Made by a program: the position numbers and the translations under genes. A stretch of 5,612 nt of DNA from NCBI GenBank assembly GCA_025360665.1, contig JANYBU010000400.1, forward strand, positions 1-5,612, in the 5' to 3' direction. Shown here piece after piece: positions 1-5,186 of this stretch (positions are counted from its first letter, which is position 1; each line of letters starts with the position of its first letter). The notes beneath the pieces were generated by a model. That model was not told the DNA's origin and made no database searches. It was given only the letters and a program-made list of their open reading frames with translations. This DNA comes from Nitrospira sp. Its GTDB lineage: Bacteria; Nitrospirota; Nitrospiria; Nitrospirales; Nitrospiraceae.

Positions 1-119
1 GCGCGGGCAAACCCAAGAAGGTCGCCCTCACCGCGTGTATGCGAAAATTGCTCACGATGCTCAATGCGATGCTCAAACATCACACACCCTGGCGTCAGGA
101 GGCGGCACAACATGCATGA
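1..119 (+). CDS. IS110-family transposase, C-terminal fragment (cut by window edge)
   Basis: Reading from base 3, 38 codons run to a TGA at 117-119. The peptide begins AGKPKKVALTACMRKLL and continues with LNAML, then HTPW. This K-x-A-L-x-A-C-M-R-K-L-L-x-x-L-N-A-M pattern is the conserved tail of the Transposase_20 domain of IS110-family DEDD recombinases, which move their element by site-specific recombination guided, in studied members, by an element-encoded bridge RNA. The catalytic DEDD domain and the catalytic serine region lie outside the window, so activity cannot be judged. The reading frame is open and undamaged as far as it can be seen. It faces the 3' end of the PilZ gene. Family assignment is confident; the subgroup is not. 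Confidence 0.85.
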   Translation, partial: AGKPKKVALTACMRKLLTMLNAMLKHHTPWRQEAAQHA

Positions 120-145
120 GCATCAAGACAGTTGCTGACACCTTT
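1..145 (+). mobile_element. Right end of an IS110-family insertion sequence (boundary approximate)
   Basis: The transposase stop at 117-119 is followed by a short AT-richer stretch containing TCAAGACAGTTGCTGACACC at 123-142. I recall similar sequence just downstream of other IS110-type transposases, but this is from memory. The neighbouring PilZ gene stops at 191 on the other strand and looks complete, so the element must end within about 70 bp of its transposase stop. Such a short right end fits the IS110 group, where the bridge RNA lies upstream of the transposase, better than the IS1111 group, whose guide RNA lies in a longer downstream end. IS110 elements usually lack terminal inverted repeats, so the exact end needs comparison with an empty site. 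Confidence 0.5.
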
Positions 146-190
146 TTCTGTCCTCAGAGACCATCTCTAGGCCGAACGCTGTGCACGGTC

Positions 191-1156
191 CTAAACGTCT
201 ACCCCTAGCGATGTCCGTGTTCGGCACAGCTGTGAGATCTGCCGCTGCACGCCCGGACGTACCTTGGTGAAAGCCAGGCCGAATTCCTGAGGACGGCTCC
301 AGCGCACCGTTGCGCCTTCGATGGTGAACGGGTTGCCTGCATCCTGCGAGAAGATACAACACTCCAACTCTGCTCCCACGGGGACGGCCACTAGACTCGT
401 GACGCGACAGCCCCCAGGGGAGAGGTCTCGCAGTTCTCCTTCACCGGCCACCCTCCGCCCCTTTGATGAAAAGTGGCTCTGCAATCGGACTGCGACGCGA
501 ACGTGCCGACGTGTGTTGCTTTTCCGATCCCTGGACGCTGGGGGACTGCATCGCGTCGGCGTGAGCTCTCGCTCTCCACTCGGGGGGCCCACGTCTCGGA
601 AACTGGGACTCTGTTTTTGGTCCCCTCGATGGTGCCCCAGCCTGTCCGCATACTGCCCGAATGATGTCCAGGCCTGTCCCAGTAGACTTAGCACCTGAGG
701 CGTGAGTTGCCCCCCAAGTCTGACCATGTCTCCGACCACGGACCGGGAGACCGGTCGACGCTGGGGGAGCGCGCCGCGTCCCCCGGCGAGCAGATGCTTA
801 ATCCGCTGCGCCACGTCCTGGAACCCGGGGACCTCTTTTCTGGTCCAGCCATATGCCTCCAGCGCTTCGGCATGTCGGCCAAGTGACTCCAACGTCTGTC
901 CCAGGACATACAGAATGTGCGCTTTTTCTTTAGAGGAGAACGTGCCCACCTCCAGGGCTTGGCGGAATGCCTCGACGGCGTCGTCGTAGCGCCCCGTCGC
1001 CCGCAAGCACAGAGCGATCTGCACATGGGCCTTCCCGGCATATTGCGGGTCGCTGGCCACGTGTTGGAACTCTTCGCGCGCTTGGTCGAACATTTGGGCG
1101 AGCTTGAGCACACGACCGCGTTCATAGTGGTCGTGTGCGAACTTCGGTTGTTCCAT
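191..1156 (-). CDS. TPR-repeat protein with C-terminal PilZ (c-di-GMP receptor) domain
   Basis: This is a 321-residue protein with no signal peptide or membrane segment, so probably cytoplasmic. Residues ~8-115 form about three tetratricopeptide-like helical pairs; the clearest are 43-76 (containing ATGRYDDAVEAFRQAL) and 80-112 (SLGRHAEALEAY). Residues ~147-173 form a further helix, and ~175-212 is a polar linker rich in Pro, Ser and Arg. Residues 216-312 are a PilZ domain with both parts of the binding signature intact: R216xxxR220 (RRHVR) and DxSxxG at 244-249 (DLSPGG), so c-di-GMP binding is likely. The ATG is supported by GGGAGG (complement of 1165-1170), 8 bases upstream. TPRs bind protein partners, so an adaptor whose contacts respond to c-di-GMP is a reasonable inference, but target and pathway are unknown. 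The gene stands alone, and I see no convincing promoter. Confidence 0.85.
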   Translation of the reverse strand: MEQPKFAHDHYERGRVLKLAQMFDQAREEFQHVASDPQYAGKAHVQIALCLRATGRYDDAVEAFRQALEVGTFSSKEKAHILYVLGQTLESLGRHAEALEAYGWTRKEVPGFQDVAQRIKHLLAGGRGALPQRRPVSRSVVGDMVRLGGQLTPQVLSLLGQAWTSFGQYADRLGHHRGDQKQSPSFRDVGPPSGERELTPTRCSPPASRDRKSNTRRHVRVAVRLQSHFSSKGRRVAGEGELRDLSPGGCRVTSLVAVPVGAELECCIFSQDAGNPFTIEGATVRWSRPQEFGLAFTKVRPGVQRQISQLCRTRTSLGVDV

Positions 1157-1496
1157 GCTTCAATCCTCCCATTCGTCACGCGGGCACAGGAGACAAATTC
1201 TGGTCGATGGGGAGGGGAGCAAGAACAACACCCCGCGGTCGATCCAGGTAGGACCGACAAATCAAGCAGTTATCTGCTCCACTCGCGGCTCGACTGGAGG
1301 GAAGCGTCGACAGGTTGGCCGGAAAGGTACGCGACACGGAAGGCCGCCGTCGCGTGTGTGCTGGGGGATCAGAAAAATGTGTCAGTCTAGGCTCAAGATT
1401 CTATTGCAACACCGGTATCCTGGTCGAACCAGGTTTCTGTAATGCTCCATCCAAGCTCGCTTGTTATCCCTTCAGGGATGGGGGCTGATTGATCTT
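1157..1496. other. Non-coding stretch upstream of the TPR-PilZ gene with three small hairpins
   Basis: I find no credible gene here. It must hold the promoter of the minus-strand TPR-PilZ gene, but no good -35/-10 or -24/-12 pair is visible. Three small perfect hairpins are present: AGCAG-TTAT-CTGCT at 1265-1278; CCTGGT-CGA-ACCAGG at 1419-1433, followed by TTTCTGT; and ATCCC-TTCA-GGGAT at 1466-1479. The second resembles a weak terminator on the plus strand, but nothing upstream on that strand needs one. Confidence 0.5.
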
Positions 1497-1640
1497 CCAC
1501 TGCGCGTGTCCAACGAAGGCTGGTTCATCTGGTCTATCTCGTCTATCTGGTTGGTCGGACCGGAAATTCATCCAGAAGAACCAGACAGACCAGACAGACC
1601 AGCCAACCAGACAGACGAACCCGGGCGCGTTGCGCGAGCA
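1497..1640. repeat. Nonamer-array inverted repeat, copy 1
   Basis: The element opens with an 18-bp GC-rich motif, ACTGCGCGTGTCCAACGA, at 1499-1516. Four tandem 9-bp units follow at 1520-1555 (consensus CTGGTYNRT), then a spacer of about 16 bp. The opposite arm at 1572-1622 carries the same type of unit on the minus strand: CCAG recurs at 1572, 1581, 1590, 1599 and 1607, a period of 9, 9, 9 and 8. It closes with GCGCGTTGCGCGAGCA at 1625-1640, which recurs exactly at 3168-3183. The arms can form a long imperfect hairpin starting about 45 bases past the stop of the Tim44-like gene, so it would sit in that gene's 3' RNA. There is no U-tract, so a terminator role is unproven. Confidence 0.8.
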
Positions 1641-1667
1641 CAGAAGATCATCAGGCTCCATCCCCTC

Positions 1668-2657
1668 TCATTGTTGGATAGCCGAGAGCACCCACTTTTC
1701 ATCTTGGGATCGCATGAAGGTCCAGGCTTCGCCGGATTCGGTCGGCGTCTTTTCGCTGCCTTCGACGACATAACCTGGCTCTCCGCGCTGTTTCGTCAGG
1801 GACACGTTATAGTCACGGGCACTCCAGCGAAGCCCTGCCGTCACATAGTGCGTCGCCTGTTCGGTCCAGGCTTCCAGGATCTCTGCACGGAGGAGGACCA
1901 CATCGTCCACATGGTTCTCGATGTCCTGACTGCGGTTGTCGGCCAAGGCGGCGCTGAAATAATTCAGCATCTCCGGCGTGACGAACTGCCGTAACTCGGT
2001 CAGATCTTGTTTGCTCCAGGCCGTTTGAATGTCGATCAGCAGTTGCTGAAAGGCTGCCTTGTCAGCGGAGGTGATGCTATCAACTGATATTTTCTGTCTG
2101 GTTGTGGCGGACCGTCTTGTCGGCAGATTGTCACTGGACGGGTCGCGGCCTGTGATCCCGGAAAAATCAGGAAGGGATGGTCGTTGTACTTTCAGGAAAT
2201 AAAAAATCGTCCCGGCTCCCAGCAGCAGCAGGAGGAGGAGTATCCAGGCGGAGTCGGAATCCTCGGCGGTGGTGTCGGGCACGCCGGCAGGCTCACTGGC
2301 ATCATTGGTCTGCGCGCTGCTGTCCGTCGCCCCGAAGAGCATAGAGCCGATCCATGATCCGGCGACTCCAACTGCGAGACCAGCCAATAGGGGACGTTGC
2401 AGAAACGAGGGCTGCCTGGCAGGCGCTGGTCGAGCTGTTGGGGCTGGTTGCGGTGCGGTCGACTGTTGAATCGGATTTGCACCATTCTGGTCATAGGTGC
2501 GTGATCCACGGCTGCCGATGCCCCCTGGCACGCCACTGTTCCATGAACCGCTGGAATAGCCTCCGCCAGCTCCGCCTCTCGCCCTCGCAAAGGATACGGC
2601 AGGGGCTCCGATCAGAGCCATCACGATAAATGCGGCCATGAGTCTCGTTGTATTCAA
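1668..2657 (-). CDS. Tim44-like domain protein, exported or membrane-anchored
   Basis: This is a 329-residue protein. Residues 1-24 look like a signal peptide: Arg5, a hydrophobic core, and APAVSFA before the mature Arg-Ala-Arg. Residues 26-52 are Gly/Ser-rich and 66-83 are Pro/Ala/Gln-rich, both probably disordered. Two hydrophobic stretches follow, 89-109 (Gly-rich) and 137-155 (a run of seven leucines), the second a strong membrane segment. Residues ~193-329 match the Tim44-like/MBA1 fold: a start like SADKAAFQQLLIDIQTAWS, the phrase LRQFVTPEML, a basic/aromatic sheet region, and WTFMR...KWVLSAIQQ at the very end. In mitochondria this fold docks to membranes and the import motor; bacterial members with this signal-Gly-rich-TM layout are of unknown function. 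The TTG start is chosen because of its Shine-Dalgarno sequence and because the in-frame ATG at codon 7 would remove the only positive charge of the signal peptide. Confidence 0.85.
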   Translation of the reverse strand: MNTTRLMAAFIVMALIGAPAVSFARARGGAGGGYSSGSWNSGVPGGIGSRGSRTYDQNGANPIQQSTAPQPAPTARPAPARQPSFLQRPLLAGLAVGVAGSWIGSMLFGATDSSAQTNDASEPAGVPDTTAEDSDSAWILLLLLLLGAGTIFYFLKVQRPSLPDFSGITGRDPSSDNLPTRRSATTRQKISVDSITSADKAAFQQLLIDIQTAWSKQDLTELRQFVTPEMLNYFSAALADNRSQDIENHVDDVVLLRAEILEAWTEQATHYVTAGLRWSARDYNVSLTKQRGEPGYVVEGSEKTPTESGEAWTFMRSQDEKWVLSAIQQ

Positions 2658-2831
2658 GACAAGCTCCCTGTGATCGATATCGCTGGCTAATCAAGCGTCC
2701 GGCACCATCCTAGCAGCACTGGTCCCCTAAAAACGTAAGATTCGAGGATAGAAACCGGGGCGCTCTATGTTTTGCGTGTGGGTGAGAAGGGTGGGCGAAG
2801 AGAGTGAAGGGAGTGGCCGAGACTGCCCTTT
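2658..2831. other. Upstream region of the Tim44-like gene, no feature resolved
   Basis: This left part of the divergent intergenic region should contain the minus-strand promoter of the Tim44-like gene. I see no pair of hexamers good enough to report. Bases 2780-2825 are purine-rich on the plus strand (runs of GGG, GAAG and GAG) without a clear repeat unit. Confidence 0.4.
2664..2669 (-). promoter_or_regulatory. Shine-Dalgarno site that fixes the TTG start of the Tim44-like gene
   Basis: On the minus strand AGGGAG lies 6 bases before the TTG at 2657-2655. The alternative ATG seven codons in would be about 24 bases away from this site and has no comparable sequence of its own. Confidence 0.7.
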
Positions 2832-3020
2832 ACTGCGCGCATAGTTTCTTTGACGCGAGGCTGGTTCATCTGGTCTATCTGGTTGGTCTGGTCTGTCTGG
2901 TTGATCCTCAAGTGCGCGCGTCCAAGGATGGTGACGCGAGACAGGCAAGACGTGCGGGACGAGCGAGACGGGCCAAACGGGGCGGGCCTGGTGGTTTCCC
3001 ACTGCGCGCGTCCAACGAGG
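2832..3020. repeat. Nonamer-array inverted repeat, copy 2, with GC-rich motif copies
   Basis: The left array at 2861-2905 is exactly five 9-bp units (consensus CTGGTYNRT). The right array at 2940-2984 is five 9-bp units on the plus strand beginning mostly with GAC. Read on the minus strand in register, the right units fit TNGYNYRTC, and the left units in the same register fit TGGYNNRTC. The right arm is therefore a GC-shifted inverted copy of the left. Copies of the 18-bp motif lie around it: a 9-bp core at 2832-2840, then 2911-2928 between the arrays (16 of 18 matching) and 3001-3018 after them (taken as reference). Locus 1 has the same ingredients. No RNA polymerase signals or ORF explain the pattern. 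Confidence 0.8.
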
Positions 3021-3054
3021 CTTGAACTCAACTCTTCACCCGCACCCCAATCCA

Positions 3055-3150
3055 GCGAGGCGGCTGGTGTGGTCTCCACTGCGCGCATCGAGCGACCACC
3101 GTTTCATCGTGGGGGCTCTGCGAGCACAGAGACCATACCAGTTGCCTCGC
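3055..3150 (+). repeat. Long hairpin: 22-bp stem, unbroken in plus-strand RNA when G-U pairs count
   Basis: Bases 3055-3076 and 3129-3150 are inverted copies with 19 of 22 Watson-Crick matches. All three exceptions place G in the left arm opposite T in the right arm, so a plus-strand transcript would pair over all 22 positions; a minus-strand transcript would have three A-C mismatches. Inside, 3080-3086 can pair with 3120-3126 (one mismatch) and CCAC 3096-3099 with GTGG 3109-3112. The loop side contains a divergent copy (15 of 18) of the GC-rich motif at 3078-3095. The element lies about 70 bp upstream of the amgK promoter. It may be a structured RNA, or simply a decayed palindromic repeat. 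Confidence 0.65.
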
Positions 3151-3167
3151 CATCCCCTTCTGAGGCC

Positions 3168-3183
3168 GCGCGTTGCGCGAGCA
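3168..3183 (+). repeat. 16-bp repeat GCGCGTTGCGCGAGCA, second copy
   Basis: This is identical to 1625-1640. In copy 1 it closes the nonamer element; here it follows the 22-bp-stem hairpin. Its complement (TGCTCGCGCAACGCGC) resembles a shortened form of the 18-bp GC-rich motif, so both may be ends of one repeat family. Confidence 0.65.
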
Positions 3184-3218
3184 GGAGGACGACCAGGCTG
3201 CCCATCTTATTCCTCTTC

Positions 3219-3247
3219 GTGACAAGGTTTGGCCGCATCAGTATAAT
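3219..3247 (+). promoter_or_regulatory. Sigma-70 promoter of amgK
   Basis: The -35 box is GTGACA at 3219-3224 (5 of 6 consensus), the spacer is exactly 17 bp, and the -10 box is a perfect TATAAT at 3242-3247. Transcription should begin near 3252-3257, while the amgK ATG is at 3257, so the 5' leader would be 0-5 bases. This also argues against the in-frame TTG at 3173, which lies upstream of the promoter. Confidence 0.75.
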
Positions 3248-3256
3248 GCGCGGCCT

Positions 3257-4360
3257 ATGGCTACTGTTGATCCTGCCGCGCCGAAACAACCACTGGCCTT
3301 GCCGGATCGCACCCTCGTGGCTGCCACGGTCGAGGCTCAGCTTCCCTTTAAGGGACAATTCAAGTCACTCACGCCCTTAGCCGGCGATGCGTCCAACCGC
3401 CGGTATTTTCGCATCGAGTTGACCGGGGCCGCTGCTCGTTCGGTGATTCTCATGCAGTTGGCCGAGCCGGAGGCCTTCAAGCAATCGGAAGAAGCCGTCA
3501 GTGGGGCGGCTCATCAGGTCACCGAATTACCGTTTCTGAACATCCTCTCCCATTTATCCAAAGCCGGGGTATCCGTTCCACGCCTCTATCACTATGATCA
3601 GGCGGCGGGGCTGCTCTATCTTGAAGATTTCGGGGACCTCACCCTGTCGGAAGCCTGTCGTGAGGCGAGTGCGGCAGACCTGGAAGCGCGCTATACGCAG
3701 GCCGTCGATGCCCTCGTGCAGATGCAATCGAAGGCCACCTCACCAGCCGATCCGAACTGTCTCGCGTTCCACCGGAGTTTCGATGTGCCGCTCCTCATGT
3801 GGGAGTTCGACCATTTTCTGGAGTATGGGATCGTGGCGAGGCAGGGGAAACCGATGTGCGCCGACGATCACCTGCCCATACGGGGCGAATTCGAGAAAAT
3901 CGCCGAATTGTTGGCGGGACAACCGCGGGTCTTTGTCCACAGGGACTATCACTCGCGCAATTTGATGGTCGATGGCGAACGGCTGGGGGTTATCGACTTT
4001 CAAGACGCTTTGATGGGGCCGGTGACGTACGATCTGGCCTCGCTGCTGCGCGACGCCTACATCGAACTCGACGAGGCGCTGATCGACCGCTTGATCGACC
4101 GCTATCTCGATGGGTTAGCGACGCATCGGCAGGTGTGGAGCAACCGAGAGGCCTTCCGCCGCCTGTTCGACTTCACGAGTATCCAGCGTAATCTCAAAGC
4201 GGCGGGGCGATTCGTCTACATCGATCGCGTCAAAGGCAATCCCAAGTTCCTCGCCGACATTCCTCGTGTCTTGAACTATGTCAAATGCAATCTCCAGAAG
4301 TATCCCGAGCTGGACATGCTCCGGAAGCATCTCACTCCCTACGTGCCGGAGCTGCAATGA
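3257..4360 (+). CDS. amgK: AmgK-type N-acetylmuramate/N-acetylglucosamine anomeric kinase
   Basis: This is a 367-residue cytoplasmic kinase of the aminoglycoside-phosphotransferase fold. Visible motifs, in order: GDASNRRYFRI at 43-53 (nucleotide-binding loop region); EDFGD at 123-127 (hinge); HRDYHSRN at 228-235, the catalytic loop with base D230 and N235; DFQDA at 247-251 with metal-binding D247; GPVTYDLASLLRDAY at 254-268; and a tail, IQRNLKAAGRF then KFLADIPRVLNY, to about 341. These phrases match my memory of Pseudomonas AmgK along most of its length. AmgK phosphorylates MurNAc (and GlcNAc) at the anomeric carbon with ATP, feeding MurU in peptidoglycan recycling. I chose the ATG at 3257, not an in-frame TTG 28 codons upstream, because a strong promoter ends 9 bp before it; there is no Shine-Dalgarno sequence, which suits leaderless translation. 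Substrate is inferred from family and neighbour. Confidence 0.82.
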   Translation: MATVDPAAPKQPLALPDRTLVAATVEAQLPFKGQFKSLTPLAGDASNRRYFRIELTGAAARSVILMQLAEPEAFKQSEEAVSGAAHQVTELPFLNILSHLSKAGVSVPRLYHYDQAAGLLYLEDFGDLTLSEACREASAADLEARYTQAVDALVQMQSKATSPADPNCLAFHRSFDVPLLMWEFDHFLEYGIVARQGKPMCADDHLPIRGEFEKIAELLAGQPRVFVHRDYHSRNLMVDGERLGVIDFQDALMGPVTYDLASLLRDAYIELDEALIDRLIDRYLDGLATHRQVWSNREAFRRLFDFTSIQRNLKAAGRFVYIDRVKGNPKFLADIPRVLNYVKCNLQKYPELDMLRKHLTPYVPELQ

Positions 4361-4364
4361 ATGC

Positions 4365-4438
4365 CGTGAGGCGTGAGACGTTAGGCGTCAGGCGATGGGG
4401 AGTTGAAACCCCTCACCCCTTACCCCTTACGCCTCACG
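4365..4438. repeat. Inverted pair of heptamer arrays between amgK and murU
   Basis: Bases 4365-4392 are four tandem 7-bp units of the form CGTNAGR. Bases 4411-4438, read on the minus strand, are four 7-bp units of the form SGTRAGG. A 14-base centre (4395-4408) separates the arrays and their two-base tails. The outermost 10 bp (CGTGAGGCGT at 4365-4374 against 4429-4438) pair perfectly, and pairing continues imperfectly inwards. The element fills nearly all of the 85-bp spacer, its left end lying 4 bp after the amgK stop and its right end 7 bp before the murU start, so a transcript of both genes would carry this hairpin next to the murU ribosome-binding site. Confidence 0.8.
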
Positions 4439-4445
4439 AGGCTCC

Positions 4446-5186
4446 ATGAAAGCCATGATTCTCGCAGCGGGCTTGGGCACTCGCCTGAGGCCGCTCACGA
4501 ACACGATTCCGAAGCCGCTCCTCCCCATTGCGGGCACGCCGCTGATCGTCTGGAATCTCTTGCTTCTGAAGCAGTATGGGTTCCACGATGTCGTGATCAA
4601 TCTGCATCACCTCGGACCGATGATCGAGCAGGCGGTCGGCAACGGCTCGCGGTACGGGCTGCGGATCATCTATTCGCGCGAGCCGACAATCTTGGGCACG
4701 GGGGGCGGCCTCAAGCAGGCGGAGCCGTATTTTTCCGGTGAGTCGGTGTTGGTGCTCAACGGCGATACGCTCGTGGACCTCGATCTCGGTGCGTTGTGTG
4801 CGTTTCACCAGCAGCGCGATGCCGTGGCGACGTTAGTCCTGCGCAAAGATCCTGAGGCTGCGCGGTGGGGTCTCGTGGAAATGGATTCGGACAACCGCAT
4901 CGTGCGGATCACCGGGCGCGGACGCACAGATCAGGTGCCGACCCAGCCGCGCATGTTTGCCGGGATTCATGTGCTCCATCCGCGGCTCCTGCGAGATGTG
5001 CCGAAGGGCGTGGCCTCAACCATCATCGACCCCTATGTGGCGGCGATTCAGCGGGGGGAGACGGTGCTCGGGTATGACTGTGAGGGGTACTGGTCGGACA
5101 TCGGGACGCCGGAGCGCTATGCGCAAGCCGAACAGGATGCATCAGCCGGTCGTATCACCCTGGCGACAAGACAACTACCTGCTTAG
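4446..5186 (+). CDS. murU: MurU-type sugar-1-phosphate nucleotidyltransferase
   Basis: This is a 246-residue cytoplasmic enzyme of the NTP_transferase (GT-A-like) fold. The N-terminal nucleotide-binding signature LAAGLGTRLRPLT is at 6-18 and the KPLLPIAGTPLI phrase at 23-34. GTGGG at 84-88 contacts the base and sugar, NGD at 105-107 supplies metal-binding D107, FAGIHVL lies at 171-177, and YWSDIGTPERY at 215-225 closes the active site. Such enzymes join a sugar-1-phosphate to an NTP and release pyrophosphate. The neighbouring AmgK-like kinase makes MurU (MurNAc-1-phosphate uridylyltransferase, giving UDP-MurNAc) the best reading. Mannose- or glucose-1-phosphate nucleotidyltransferases share most of these motifs and cannot be excluded. 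The start is preceded by only GAGG at 4438-4441, 4 bases from the ATG, which is close; the same GAGG could pair with nearby CCTC runs. The ORF is intact. Confidence 0.75.
   Translation: MKAMILAAGLGTRLRPLTNTIPKPLLPIAGTPLIVWNLLLLKQYGFHDVVINLHHLGPMIEQAVGNGSRYGLRIIYSREPTILGTGGGLKQAEPYFSGESVLVLNGDTLVDLDLGALCAFHQQRDAVATLVLRKDPEAARWGLVEMDSDNRIVRITGRGRTDQVPTQPRMFAGIHVLHPRLLRDVPKGVASTIIDPYVAAIQRGETVLGYDCEGYWSDIGTPERYAQAEQDASAGRITLATRQLPA

Noticed and set aside
171..225. Possible terminator hairpin for the TPR-PilZ gene (GCCGAAC 171-177 with GTTCGGC 219-225)
   Set aside because: It overlaps the end of the coding sequence, needs a six-base bulge for its inner stem and has no U-tract on the minus strand.
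688..1260. Long minus-strand ORF in another frame over the TPR-PilZ gene
   Set aside because: It overlaps a gene with recognisable TPR and PilZ domains, its own translation is rich in Arg, Ser, Pro and Trp with no domain, and it is a frame shadow.
1419..1440. Rho-independent terminator (CCTGGT-CGA-ACCAGG then TTTCTGT)
   Set aside because: The stem is short and the U-tract is broken; it would act on the plus strand, where no gene lies upstream.
1461..1994. Plus-strand ORF spanning copy 1 of the nonamer repeat and the 3' end of the Tim44-like gene
   Set aside because: Its second half is antisense to a conserved domain and its first half translates repeat sequence; no ribosome-binding site or family resemblance.
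2850..2880. Promoter starting with TTGACG at the left edge of nonamer copy 2
   Set aside because: At 17-18 bp spacing the -10 position reads GTCTAT or TCTATC, a poor match lying inside repeat units, with no gene directly downstream.
1520..2984. CRISPR array
   Set aside because: Units are 9 bp and directly adjacent with no unique spacers of constant length, and no cas genes are present.
1499..3018. Integron attC sites, suggested by GTCCAAC matching RYYYAAC in the 18-bp motif
   Set aside because: No properly spaced GTTRRRY partner follows, the spacers between copies carry no cassette-like ORFs, and no integrase is visible.
2727..3088. Minus-strand ORFs giving tripeptide repeats (D-Q-P, D-R-P, N-Q-T, D-Q-M)
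   Set aside because: A 9-bp DNA repeat keeps several frames open and automatically yields tripeptide repeats. The pattern appears in more than one frame, stops outside the array and lacks start signals.
3173..3256. Upstream TTG start adding 28 residues to AmgK
   Set aside because: The extra codons run through the -35 and -10 boxes, have no family similarity and include repeat sequence; the ATG at 3257 fits the promoter and the family length.
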